Shown in pieces: positions 26,501 to 38,268 of a stretch of 64,000 bases of DNA. Position 1 is the stretch's first letter. Each line of letters opens with the position of its first letter. Both the position numbers and the translations under genes were made by a program. This DNA comes from Gnetum montanum (taxonomy: Eukaryota > Streptophyta > Gnetopsida > Gnetales > Gnetaceae). A model generated the notes under the pieces. That model was given only the letters and a program-made list of their open reading frames with translations. It searched no databases and was not told the DNA's origin. The stretch is taken from the NCBI GenBank assembly GCA_015680685.1, contig MNCI01010461.1, positions 433,123 through 497,122 of the forward strand, given 5' to 3'.

Positions 26501-27204
26501 TTCAAAGACAAGATATTATCATTTACCAACACATAGAGCAAGTTCTTTCCAACTTTGCTGTGCATAAGTTGCATACTAATACTCCTTGGTATGATGATTG
26601 GTTTTGGCTTGACGGTTCCCTCTTCGCTCTTTACACATCTCTAAAGCCAAATCTTGGTTTCATGTGCAAGTTTTTCAATTCTCCACTCTAAATAGACGTT
26701 GGAGTTTACATCTTTGAGGACCACCAGTGGAAAACTATTTTTCGTCGGATTTGAACTTCCAAGGCCCAACCTAAGCACCGTTTCTTTTTTTGGTCCTTGG
26801 TTCATCAAGGTCTTCCCATCGGACATAGGCTTCATTTCTTAGGAATTGATCATCCTAAATGCCCCATTTGTAAAGTGGATGACTCTTTTCAACATGTCTT
26901 TTGGGATTGCTCATTCTCTCAACACATTTGGAAATGGTGTCAATCTCTCCAAGTTTTCCTTCCTAACCATTCTATTGGTTTTTCTCAATGTATCTTTCAA
27001 GATGATTGTGTTAGGCATCACCTTCAAAAAGCTTGGAAAATCCTCTTATTTGAGATTATCTTCTTTATTTGGAAATGTCGCCTAGATGCTTGGTATCAAA
27101 ACACAAACTACAATGAATTTGACTACGGTATGAAATGCTCTATTGCTAGTATTGTTCAACTTCAATGTCGAGAACTAGCCTTTATCAATAATATTACCTT
27201 TTAA
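23507..27204 (+). pseudogene. LINE ORF2: endonuclease, reverse transcriptase, zf-RVT
   Basis: Starts at an ATG reading MKCCSWNVRGLSDPRCQ, the usual first strand of the AP-type endonuclease. Catalytic-type motifs IIAGDFNM (23818-23841) and SDH (24120-24128) are visible. Sequence between SIFTNS and HGRGGGAIVFL is missing, so the endonuclease has an internal deletion at a 12-G run (23607-23618). RT motifs: NWRPITLLNVIYKIVAKAIA (25000-25060), KIDFAKAYDMLDW (25206-25244), LQGCPLAPYLFIL (25382-25420) and the catalytic FADD (25525-25536). The longest open stretch, 25312-26691, covers the RT thumb. The C-terminal zf-RVT domain (CPICKVDDSFQHVFWDC) follows at 26860-26910 after a frame break. At least seven stops or shifts make it non-functional. 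Confidence 0.85.
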
Positions 27205-28005
27205 TAAATGATTTCTCTTTGAGTTAGTTGTATTGGTCTCCTTTTTCAGCTATTGTCCCGGGGGGTGCAATAAGCTTTTGTCTTGTTGCAGGTGACTGGG
27301 GGGTCATCCTGCAACATTGGGCTCTGTTAAGGTTTTGGTTTTAATTTTTCTTCCAAACATTGGTCACTCTTTGCCAATTTGTAGCTTATAGTTAAAACTT
27401 CAAAAAAGCAGAAAGTGTCCTTGAAAGTACAAGAGAACAAAGCCCAGGAAATACAATAATTTTCAGAGAATACAATGGTTGAAGACTCAGAATATCTCAA
27501 AGAAGGAGATGCAAATTAGTCCTGAGCATATGGGGAAGTTGGTTCAACCGGACTATTGCAAAGTAGTCCCAAGCTCATATCTCAAGTAGAGATTGGCAGT
27601 TTTTTCATCAGGTTTTCTCTGAGTTCACAGAGTGTAGGGATAGAAAGTCAAAGATGGATTCAGCCATAGAAAGTCAAAGATGGATTCAGCCCTTCAGGGA
27701 AGAGAAGAGCAGAAATGTATGTTATGTGGATCTAGAACCCTCCAGGATGAATAACATGTCTTTCTTAGTTATAAATCACTATAGATTTAAGTTAAAAATA
27801 TAATATTTCTCACTGAAAATTTAAATGATTTATTTTTATAGCATCCAGTTAGTTTTTGATTTTCATGACATGGCTGCCGAATAGATCCTTTGGGTTTTCA
27901 GAGGTAATAAAATTGCCCAGTTTCCAGTTACGGTTGTGCATGCTAGTATGCATTGCATTTTATGCATAAAATGGCACTCCAAAGTTTCAGTTTGGACTTT
28001 GAAAT
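27205..28005. other. LINE 3' end and unassigned sequence
   Basis: The first 200 bases probably hold the LINE 3' UTR (GT-rich text ending near ggttttggttttaattttt). The remainder has no coding signal apart from a 26-bp tandem duplication. Confidence 0.4.
27641..27692. repeat. 26-bp tandem duplication
   Basis: Two exact copies beginning atagaaagtcaaagatggat at 27641 and 27667. Confidence 0.9.
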
Positions 28006-30070
28006 GTTGGAAGTTTCTGTGCTGCAGCTTCCGTTTTTGGTGATCTTTGGAGACTAGAGCCTGTAGTCCTGCAAGAAAAGAGACTTGGAAGAGAGAGATG
28101 GAGTTGTCGAACATGTTCCTACCTGGCAAAGAGATCATCAAGGAAGCTGTATGGAGGTATCAAGTTGGACGCCTTGAGCTTCTCATGCTAGATTTTAGCC
28201 TTGGATTATTATTTACTGGCGTGAAAATGGTTAACTCCTGTTGAAATTTTTGTGCAATGCCGTCTTTAGGTAATGATAACCAGGCCACGCTCAGATTTAT
28301 ACCTTAATCTTCCGGCACTCAAGAAGCTGGATGCAATGCTTCTGGTAAGTTTTTTCTTCCATGCTAGTCCAGTAAAGTTTCAAATTTGATGTTTACTGTG
28401 TTTTCTCTGTTAGACTATTTTTTGGTCTTAAATTCACATAACATTTCTGAAAGGCTGAGAGCTAAATGGGCCTTCACCTAAACGAGTAAATTCAATTCAT
28501 TTAACTTGGCACAGTGACATGTATCATGAAAACAAGTGGTGGCTGCCTATTCTAAAAGTGCCAGCAAATGGTCTGTCTGATGCAACAAGGGAGCAATTGC
28601 AGCAACACAGAGAATGTGCTAGCCAAATCCTGAAGGCTGCAATGTCTACCAATACTCGTATTGTCAGACATGAAGGTTCCTGTAGCTTCCCTTCCAAAGG
28701 TTCATAATAGTGATACTGTAACAATCCCATGAATTATGATTCTATGCATTAATTTCTTAGCAATTGTGTTTAGCAATTGTGTTTATATGTACCATACAGG
28801 GTTTGTATTTTGTTTTTGAAAGGTGTGTCAAATGGTACTAGATTCACCATTGATTGTAATTGATTTTATTTTAAATTTTTCAAGGATGAAAGGGAGAGCA
28901 TAAATAGCATTAAAATATTGATTTCTCAAGAATGAGAGGGAAATTATAAACAGTGTTATAGTTAATGGCTAATTTAGGATATAATGGGGAACAGTTACCT
29001 AAAAATAGTTTTAAATTATGTTCTTTTGTTTTCTGATTCAGACAGGAAAAGCATGCCTTCAAGATGTTATTTACCGATACTCAACATCTCAGCAATTTTC
29101 TCCAGAGGGTCTTCTAGATTGCCTAGATCTGTCTTCCCAGCATCGAATTCTGGAAATTGCTAACTGCATTGAAGCTGCACGAGGAGAAAGCATCAAACAA
29201 ACACATGCATAATAGAAAATCTAACAAAGCTCGTTCCAAATCTATTGTGGGGAAGAGTTAAAAGTTCTGTAGGAGACTTTGAAAAGAGAAACCTACCATC
29301 AGAAAGAGCTGAAAGTATACTATTGACTATGCAGCTGAGGTTCCCTGGTCTATCGCAGACTCTTTTGGATATGAACAAGATACAGCATAACAAGGTAAAA
29401 CAGAAACTATACCCCGAATACGCTGATCATAACCCCAAATTTTAATAAGCCAACCGCATCCAGCAGTTGATCTTACATTTCTCCTGAAATTTTTGTCCAA
29501 GTAAATGCGTTATATACAGATTTCAGAAATGGATTTTAGGCCAACTGTATCTGCATTTATGGTTGGGAAACCCAACAACTTACTTGGATAGGTCTTTTTA
29601 TTTTGGAAAGTTACTCACGGGTTCTGGAGAGTCTAGCCTTTAATATCTGTGCACGGATTGATGATGTGTTGTATACAGATGATATGGCCAAGCGATGTGC
29701 AGCAGGCAAGCTTTCTTGCGATGCTTCAAGCTTGTTGCATCATTTAACAGAGTATGTTCCTTCCTTGTCCTCTACCTCTACCTTTACTTATGCTACCCCA
29801 TTTGCTACACCCAGTTTCTCCCCAGCACATCACCACGCCTATTCTGAAACAGCGGCTGATGCACCCTCCAACCTAAGTAGATCCAGCAATACCCACCGTC
29901 ATGGTTCCAAAAGCAAAGATGTAAAGGATTTTCTTGGTGGGGATTTCAGATCTGCCAAGGACAGTGGCAGGGTTGATGAGCTCATGAAAATTCATAAGTC
30001 TGTTTTGGTAGAACGAGAAAAGGTCTGGTCCTGCACCGAAAACATTGGAAGTAGAAAAGCTCCACCGTGA
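28006..30070 (+). pseudogene. RopGEF (PRONE domain) pseudogene
   Basis: RopGEFs activate plant ROP GTPases at the plasma membrane through the PRONE domain. PRONE pieces appear in family order: VFGDLWRLEP (28033-28062), then after a shift ARKETWKREMEL, then after another shift VVEHVPTWQ; exon 28270-28344 (25 codons, clean AG/GTAAGT borders, ITRPRSDLYLNLPALKKLDA); 28515-about 28717 (KWWLPILKVPANGLSD, ILKAAMSTN, then shifted MKVPVASLPK); 29042-29394 ([38 protein letters not shown], then shifted VKSSVGDFEKRN and LRFPGLSQTLLDMNKIQ, donor GTAAAA); 29595-30070 ([28 protein letters not shown], then a Ser/Pro-rich tail to a stop). The N-terminal third of PRONE is not found. At least four frameshifts mark a pseudogene, unless the assembly is poor here. 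Confidence 0.85.
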
Positions 30071-31328
30071 CCGTTCCCTGCATTTTAGGAGTTGCGTTTT
30101 CTTGATGTCCATAATAAAAATCTCAAAAATGTGGTTTTGAGTGTACCCAATACCCACGTACGCATTTTATGTTTGTAAATTGGTTCTTGTAGTTATTCCC
30201 TCAGCTAGCCGTTGGCAATTGCTGTAAATTACTGTTGACAGAGCTCAAATATTATGACCTACTTTTACATACTAACAAGATTCATTCCCTCTGTAAGTCC
30301 TCTTTTACTTCAAATATCCTGTTGCCTTTCGACTCTTACTTTTGGAAGGAGCCTTGAGACACGTGAGACCCTTCTCTATTCAATTAATGGAACCATGTAC
30401 TTAAGCATTTATGTATCATAGTTTTTAGGCTTAATTAAGAATTAAGCCCATCAATGGAGTTACTGTTCAACTTCACATTGTAGATTTTGTGTTGAATTGG
30501 ATCTTTATTCTTTGAAACTTGGAGGACATTCAGCTGTTCTATGGAGACTAGTGTTGCCCTAGTTCGATAGAATAGAAACAATGCTGAGAGTTCTCCGTGA
30601 CATACGCTGTCCTAAATGGTAAAAGATGCATAGCAACTCTGGTCCTTTCATACGGGAAGGGGATTTTCAATGGAATAAATCATTATCAAACCTTCAAGCT
30701 ACAATTAATCATCATGGAAAATTCAGTACTGATCTTAAGAGAAAATAGTTAAGCGAATAACATATGGTACATTTGTCAATTGTGTAATTGTGTTAAAATG
30801 GTCTAAGTTAGTTGCAATTAGGACAACCTTTGATGGCAAGTGGTAGTGGTAAATATGTGGGTATTTTTCATGTATCGGGTTATTTAACAATGAGGTTTTA
30901 AGCTTAGTCGTAAGACCATTAGCATGAAGGTTTGATTCTAATGGGCAATTGAAAAATTTTAATGAAGGGAATTTTGAAATTGCTTTGTTAAATATGTTTG
31001 CCTCTCTCATAAGATTTGTTTTCAAATTGAAAAAGTAAATATAACAATCAAAATTCAAGAATTTAGGCAGGACCCAAAAAAAATATTAATAATGAGAAAA
31101 AAAATTCAAAGTACATCAATTAAGTGAAGAAAATTAATTATGCAATGAAATGAAAATTAATTGTAAGTATGGAGGAAGGCCTTAACCCTAATAAAATTTA
31201 TATTACTTTTCAAAATTTATATTTAAATTTAAAATAGCAAAAGAATTCTAGATTGAGGTTTGTGCTATAATACCAATATTTGTATCAAAGTAAGAAAGTA
31301 GTAACACTTGTGGAAGTTCTTAACTTCA
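30071..31328. other. no gene seen; possible second SINE-like unit
   Basis: AT-rich. At about 30890-31000 the phrase aagcttagtcgtaagac, followed by aggtttgattctaatggg, echoes the SINE-like unit at 13435-13597. Confidence 0.3.
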
Positions 31329-31580
31329 TCACTTGTTATTAATTTTATATCGAGAATCTTTACCATCAACTATAACCTTTTTGTCGACACTAGTTTTAAA
31401 TTTTAAGCTTTTAATTTTTTGGTTAATAGTATTTTTGTTAGACACCTATGAAAGTTTTTCACTTTGTCACTTGTTATTAATTTTATGTCAAGAATTTTTA
31501 CCATCAACTATAACCTTTTTGTTAACACTAGTTTTAAGTTTTAGGTTTTTAATTTTTGGGTTAATAGTATTTTTGTTAGA
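31329..31580. repeat. tandem duplication, 138-bp offset
   Basis: About 115 bp from 31329 (tcacttgttattaatttta) recurs from 31467 with roughly 8-10 substitutions. Confidence 0.85.
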
Positions 31581-32905
31581 CAAGGAAAAATTTGTTTTGT
31601 GAGTTATATGTCTGGTTGCTTAACACTTTTTTTAGACCTATCAAAAATATACATAGGAGATTTTATCTTTTCTAAATTCTTTATTGCCATTTGATTATTC
31701 TTATCATTGACATTAACTTCAACACATTTTTTGTTTTCTTTTAATAAAGTTACAAGAATTAGGAAGACTATGCTATGTAATTGGCTGAATTTAAGTCTTT
31801 ACTCATAATATCAATTTCTATTGTCAATTGAAAAGATTGATTTGAAAAACAAGAAGTCTACAAAAATTTAAAATTATAAAAATAGATTGCATATGATTAA
31901 TAAGCCTAAGAAGACCTACAATTTCTCACTCAACTTTTTGAAACAATAATATAAAATTACATAACTTAATAAAATATGAAAACTTTATTATATTTTTCAA
32001 ACTAGACATCAAAATCTAGAGCCCACTTATGAATGATCAACATTATATTCTTATGTATAGAAGACCTTATATGTGAGGCATGTTGCACCAACTAAACATT
32101 GCCAAACTCAACAAGCAGGGGGAAAAAGAGAGAGAGAGAGGGAACACTACCTAACATGAAGCACTTAGATGTTATGTTTTTTTCTTTAAATCATATCATT
32201 TAATTGCGAAACGAGACTTCGATTTTAGGTTAATTACAGGTAACCCAAAATTTGAATGAACATATTGTGATGAAAGATCACCAAACAATGACTCATATAC
32301 ACTATCAAAATGAACAAAATCAAGTGTTTTAATTTTATCAATATCACTAGAAAAAAGCACCAAAACCTTTTTCTTACTAGCTTGTAAATCTACATTTTGA
32401 GAATCAACAAAAAATTTCTGCATTGATAAAAGAAGTAGAAATTTCAACATTGGTTAAAAAAGGTAAGAGTAATATGAAATCCTCATAGGGGAATTCTAGA
32501 TAGAGCAAACTTGTTGGAGATAAATTGAAGAGAAAAACATTAGATTCACTAGAAAAGCATCAAATCCCTTGGAAAAAAAATTAGATTTGCTAAGAAACAT
32601 CCAATTTAACCAGCCCCTATGAATATAACAAACATAAAGCATACATGTTGCTTACAAAGAATCTATTTCAATTAATTAATATTTGTAGTGTTATAGGCAA
32701 AATACCTTATTATTATTTATTTATTTTTACATAATTATAAATCTTGGCCATCTTTAAATTTGACTTTGCTAGTTCATTCTTGCTTAATGCATTAAGAATA
32801 TTCGTTATATGAAGCATGCTCATTGTGAATCTCGTCCAATGCTTTGTTTATGTTAGTAAGTTTATTTACTTCTTCTTCCAAAGTAGCAACCCTTTTCTTT
32901 AATTT
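31581..32905. other. no gene seen; AT-rich
   Basis: Very AT-rich. A short (GA)n run lies near 32128-32141. No domain recognised. Confidence 0.45.
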
Positions 32906-33040
32906 CCTAATTTATATACCATGCTCAATATAAGCATCAATTACATTAAGCATACTAAAAATCTTGTTATCACTCATCTAATGATCACTAATTATAGTTG
33001 CAGCACTTATATTATGGATGATATAGACAATACTTTTGGG
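32906..33040 (+). repeat. inverted repeat, left arm
   Basis: The reverse complement of this arm matches 34148-34281, with the central ~90 bases nearly identical (for example gatcattagatgagtgataa in the right arm). The arms enclose the RTE fragment. Confidence 0.85.
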
Positions 33041-33410
33041 TAATCATGTACCATTATGAAAATCTTTAACTTGGAAAATATCATTTACCTTAAGTTAAAG
33101 CTTCATTTTAATTAGTAAAGTGGATGTGTCACTTTTGGAAGTAGAGATAGGTGTTGAATCTACAACCTCTTGTGAGAGATGAGGTTCCTAACCACTATAT
33201 TGCATATGTAGATGTAATACAAAATAACTAGGAAATAAAACTTTAGATTTGGAAAAAAACTTAATTATGAAAATTTATAAGAATCAAGCATTAAGAAATT
33301 TTTAGTATATCTTTAAATAATTAACATATCTCCAAGGTTCAAAATCATGTCAATAATCTATTTAAATAAAAATAAGAAATTTTCCTATAACTAAAAAATT
33401 AATTAGATTT

Positions 33411-34140
33411 ATGCTAGGGAGATCTACTAAAGAGGTTATTTTTTTTATACGACACTTGATGGAGAAATTCAGAATACACAAAAAAAATCTATATATGATT
33501 TTCATTAACATAGAAAAAGCACATGACATAGTGCATAGAGATATTATTTGATTGGCCTTGCAGAAGAAAAAAATCTTTGATAAATATATTAAATTAATTA
33601 AAGACATGGAGGAAGAAGCTACTACTAAAATAATAACAACTTGTAGAATAACATCTGATTTTTTAATGACAATAGGTCTACATCAAGTGTCTACACTTAG
33701 TCTATACTTATTTGGCATTATTACAAATGAATTAATAAAGGAAATATAAGATAAAATCTCATAATGTACACTATTTGCAAATGATATTGTGCTGGTGTAT
33801 GCAACTCAAGAAAATATTGCTACTAACATGGACAAGTGGAGACATGCTCTAGAATCAAAAGACTTAAAATTAGCACAAGTAAGATAGAATATATAGAATG
33901 TAGCTTTAATAACAACATAATAGAAATGACAATTACAGAAAAAAAAGTCCTTGACTGTAAACATTTTTGCTACCTAGGATTAATCCTCCAGTCAGATGGT
34001 ATATTTGATGAAGATATTAGAAATAGAATTGAGGTAGGATGGTCAAAATGGAGACAGACTAGTGGTGTTCTATGTGATGAAAGAACACCAATAAAATTAA
34101 AGGAAAACTTTTATAGGATAGTAATCATGCATACCTCCAG
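33411..34140 (+). pseudogene. RTE-clade LINE reverse transcriptase fragment
   Basis: Aligns by eye with the plant RTE polymerase: MLGRSTKEVIFFIRHLMEKF, FINIEKAHDIVHRDI, LIKDMEEEATTKIITTCR, IGLHQVSTLSLYLF, catalytic-site text LFANDIVLVYA (33771-33803), then after a shift KISTSKIEYIECSF, FCYLGLILQSDG, DEDIRNRIEVGWSKWRQTSG and VLCDERTPIKLKENFYR. The catalytic FADD is FAND (33774-33785), losing one Asp. Several in-frame stops. The endonuclease and the 3' end are absent from this copy. The 3' end type seen at 11.0 kb belongs to the same clade. Confidence 0.88.
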
Positions 34141-34147
34141 GGTTCGT

Positions 34148-34281
34148 AAAAGGTATTAACCATATTATCCAAAATGTGAGTGTTGCAACTATAATTAGTG
34201 ATCATTAGATGAGTGATAACAAGATTTATAGTATGTTCAATGTAATTGATGCTTATATTAAGCATGGTATATATATTAGGA
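34148..34281 (-). repeat. inverted repeat, right arm
   Basis: Partner of 32906-33040. Begins directly after the RTE fragment. Confidence 0.85.
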
Positions 34282-34489
34282 AAATCTGTGATGGGATTGG
34301 TGATGCTGGTACTTCTTGCATAATGTTTAAGAATCATGACATTGATGGATGACATAAAAATGAAGGTTCTAATGTATATTATACATATAATTTCATTTTT
34401 AGTCTATATGTGATAAATGCAATACCTACATTTAACCATACAAGTCTAGAATGTACATGTGGGATGATGAAACATCAGTTGGTTGCTTT

Positions 34490-34685
34490 GATGCAGCCAC
34501 TTCGACATAGCCGTCTCGACATAATTGCCTTGACACAGCTACTTAGAGGCAGCTACTTTGATGCAACTGCTTCAAGGCAACCACTTCAATGTAGTTGCTT
34601 TGACATAGGCACTTCGAAGCAGTTACGTCGACATGACCTCATTGACACATGCAATGATGCATTGATGCCACCCCATCGACACAGT
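34490..34685 (+). repeat. degenerate ~20-bp minisatellite in U3
   Basis: About nine imperfect units around the phrase gccacttcgacatagc, variably spelled (cttcgacatagccgtctcga, ctttgacataggcacttcga). The matching segment in the right-hand LTR is 63130-63330. The repeats stop just before the TATA box, so they sit where enhancer repeats would. Confidence 0.7.
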
Positions 34686-34698
34686 GTCTATTTTTGCC

Positions 34699-34706
34699 TA
34701 TAAATA
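34699..34706 (+). promoter_or_regulatory. LTR TATA box
   Basis: TATAAATA within gcctataaatatgtg. The right LTR has TGTAAATA at the same place, so that copy's box is mutated. Confidence 0.5.
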
Positions 34707-35455
34707 TGTGTGCTCCTGTCATGTATTGGCATTCTTTTGTCAATAGAGTAGCCAAAATGGTGTAGTCTTATTTTGTAGTCTTAGAGAATAGTTAGTGAGT
34801 GCCTGCAATGTGGATCTAAGTCAGTTGTATGACATCTTATTTGAGTGGCATTATACTTGGCCATAATCCATGAACGACAATAAGATCGAGATTGATTGCT
34901 ATTCATTGTAGCACTTTGACTTAGAATAGATTTCCTTTTAATGCAATTTATATTCCATGTACTTAGTTAATATTTATGTTTTCATGCATATTAATCAATT
35001 GGTGATGAGTGCGACTAGTTTTAAGCATAAACATGTATTCGCTTGGTAATCCCAGAGACATTATTACTTGGTTCCCCCAAGTAGTGTAACACTTGGTAAT
35101 CCTAGTAGTGGATACATAGGGTCAGGACATGTATGGCAAGCTGGAAATGAACACTCATCACTCGTAGGCTAGTTTGGACTTTACTTTCCATTGTTAATTA
35201 GTTTAAATAATTTATTTTTTTATTATCATTAGGAGTAGCATAAGGCCAAAACAACAATAAGAAACATATGCCTCACTCTAGACTAAACAATACATGATAA
35301 AGCTACCACTAGTCCAAGTGAAAAGATAGCAAATTATGATCAAGCCATAATGATCTAGATGCCATAACTAGTCCCATCCATAGAATTTGACTGAATCGTG
35401 CATGAACACTTGTGATTCGTATGGTTAAGCATAGGGGGTACCCATCACTTATCAT

Positions 35456-35473
35456 TGGTGTATTTCCAGGGAT
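35456..35473 (+). other. decayed tRNA-Asp primer binding site
   Basis: TGGTGTATTTCCAGGGA-type sequence directly after the LTR end. It is related to TGGCGCCGTTGCCGGGGA and matches the site of the older remnant at 19040. Confidence 0.5.
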
Positions 35474-35572
35474 GGTGCTAGTTATCTAGATTATTTATAT
35501 TATAAAAAAATACCATAAAAGTATTAACAATTTATGTTTTAGAAAATATTAATATTTTATTTTAAGTCACAC

Positions 35573-38268
35573 ATGTTAAAAACATGTCTTCTTCACATAG
35601 GATCAATAATGCATTGTATGATGAAAACACTCATAGGAAAAATGGTAGAATCCATATTGAAAAGAATTGGAGTGAACAACCTCAAGCAAGGGTTTCATAT
35701 TGTCATTTCAATCCATATTACACACAAGAACTACATTCAACTAGTACAAAGAATTCTAGAGGAGATGGAGCAAGTCCAAGAACAAGGAGGGCCTCAAGGC
35801 CTAGGACCTCCTCTAACTTTAGAAATGATACATCAAGGGACCATTAGGAGAGCTATAGAAGCCATGACAATTCTCCTAGTTCCTCATCATCCTCTTCTTC
35901 TTCAACATCTAGTTCTGATGAAGGTGTATGTAGGTATAGAGATTGAGCTCCACTATGGGGTCAAGATAAAGATATAAATTAAACCCAAGGGCAAAATCAA
36001 AGACATAAAAATGAGCATAGACAAGATCATCATAATCAGATGAATAAAAATATAGATTATCACCATGACATGTCTAGTATAGATGAACCCTTGTTGGTTA
36101 CTAGGGGCATGACATAGATTAGGGAGGCAATTTAAATACACCAAAGTCATCAAAGGAAATGCTGCATCAAATGGCTTGACATGAACAACATTCCTAAATT
36201 TAGGGAAGGCTATAATCCTAATCCACAACATTACTTACAAGCCTTCCATGATGCCTGCACCTTGAAAAATATTGAACATAAATGGAAAGAGCTTAAGATC
36301 TTCCATAGGACACTAATAGATGAAGTTGAAAGTTGGTATAGATTGTTGAAAACAAATTCCATCTACCGATGGTCCACAATGCTGGAACCCTTCAACGAAA
36401 AATACCAAACCTATGTGAGAGTGTCCAACTTGAGAAAACAAATCCAAGGGTGGAAGTAAGAAAATCATGAACCCTTGGATGTGGCCTTGGATAGATAGTA
36501 TTTGCTACTACATAGATGTCCTAGCCATGATTTCTCTCAAAAAGAGCAACTTTTCCATGTCATAGATGGTCTTCATAATCAAACGAGGAAGACCCTTGGG
36601 ATTTTTGCCTAAGGCTGGTTATACGAATTAAAAGTCTATCAGATACAAAGGCTAATTGAGCTAGTTGAAAAAGAAGAAGGAGAGTTATGTAAACAAGAGA
36701 ATGTAGAGGAAAATAATTGGGACCCAACTCTTCAAAAGAAAAGGGTCCATATCTATGATGAGGAAAAAGGGGTAGCTCTTGATGAGGTGATTTCACAACA
36801 AACCTTGCCAATACAAAAGCCTATCGATGAGCTTGAAGCAAGTCTAGATAGGATGTGGGAGTTGATGAATGAAAACATTGCAACTTATGTGAAAATTGTA
36901 GAGGAGAAAGTAATAAAAAATGAATCGAGTGATTGAAACAAGAGGAAAAAGAACTAAGGAACAAGTAGGAACACTCATCGAAAAAAAGGGAAAATGGATA
37001 TAGAAGAAAAGGCTATAGACTTAACCACAAAAAAAAATGATGGATGTGACATCTTCCTATATGATCATCCAAAGGGCTATTGTCCAGTCATGTTACATCT
37101 ACATGAGTATTGGGCTTTTGCTTTCAATCCCAAGTTCATACAAAAGCAAATGCCTAGGATATTACCTTTTTCACAAGGTAATTATAGATAGTCCTACAAC
37201 CAATTGTACTATCCTAGTGGGACTTCTTATCAGCCTTAAAATTACTCTCAACTGCAATGGAAAAACCCACAGTCGTGGGGGAGTCCATCATCAAGCCAAC
37301 GCTACCCTTACTGCTAGTCGGACTCATATGGATATTATGCTCAAAAACATGTTCCCTTGACTGGTTCTATTTTCTCTACCTCAAGTCACTACTACCACTC
37401 TCCTGAGTATCCTAAACCCACAACATCTTTTGAAGGATCACCACTTCATGCTTCTCACCCTCCATCATATCCTCAATATTATTATGCTTCCCTCTACCAT
37501 ATGTCACCACCAACAACATAGGAACATTTAGCACCACATTGTTAACAAAATAATGCCACTTGTGTTATGAGCATACATGGAAATGATAATGCTAGTAGAT
37601 CTCAACCACAACCTTGGAAACATCCTTTCTTTAGGATGGTTTCCTCCCATGGGTGCAAAACTTGTAGACCTACTGGTAAATCGAAACCCACACAAGGCCA
37701 ATCTGGTGCAACGCCCTTCCTCACAAAAATTATGTTTCTTGATCATACACAAAATCCAACAATCATCACTAATCCAACACAAGATGAAAACGATGAACCT
37801 ATCAATGTGGAGAGATAGAAGAATCCATGCATCACTACTAATAGTAAAGGGTTTAATTGTGGGCTAGAAATTCAAAATATTAACACATTCCACAACAAAG
37901 TTAAGGAACAAATATGTGAGAAAAAACCAATCTACGTAGTAGCCACTAAACCAAAAGATACCTAGTGGCTTGAAAATAAAAATATAAAACTATTTCAAAG
38001 ATGCATGGAAGAAATTGATCCACTTATTAGTTTTAGACTTAAGAAAATGGACCAAATAGAGGACTTAGATACTTATATCTTACACTCTAATTATACATTG
38101 GAAAAGGATATTAAACATGGAGATCTGGGAATTAAAACAAAAAATCAAGAAGAAGAAGCAAACACATCTAGACCCCCAAAAATAGAAATATCTTCAAGTC
38201 CAGATGAAGATACATCTCTAAATGATCCAAACAAGACTATCACCAATGTTAGATATGCTCCCATGTGA
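35573..38268 (+). pseudogene. gag region of the 34-kb LTR element
   Basis: A gag polyprotein region broken by many stops. Recognisable are an Arg/Ser-rich N-terminal part (35584-35920, with a serine run), the retrotransposon gag core (36181-36459: NIPKFREGYNPNPQHYLQAF, then DEVESWYRLLKTNSIYRWST and PFNEKYQTYVR), a charged coiled region (36640-36940), and a Tyr/Pro/Gln-rich stretch (37190-37520). A final acidic open stretch is at 38005-38268. The SWYRLL motif with the preceding alpha-helical text is typical of plant Ty3/Gypsy gag. No protease or RT follows before the next element, so it is non-autonomous or deleted. Confidence 0.65.

Larger units (their letters stand above)
22330..27400 (+). 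mobile_element. L1-type LINE, near full length, broken
   Basis: A plant L1-clade retrotransposon with ORF1 (DUF4283 plus zinc knuckle) and ORF2 (endonuclease, RT, zf-RVT) in the correct order. Both ORFs are interrupted by stops and frameshifts, and no clear poly(A) tail or target duplication is visible, so exact ends are uncertain. It lies between an NLR fragment (minus strand) and a RopGEF fragment (plus strand). Confidence 0.8.
34465..35454 (+). repeat. 5' LTR of an Athila/Tat-type element
   Basis: About 990 bp, beginning TGATGAAACATCAGTTGG and ending ATCA immediately before a PBS-like sequence. It matches the sequence from 63118 to the window end along its length. It contains a TATA box (TATAAATA, 34699-34706) and, upstream of that, a degenerate minisatellite. 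Host flanks and target duplication were not resolved. Confidence 0.75.
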
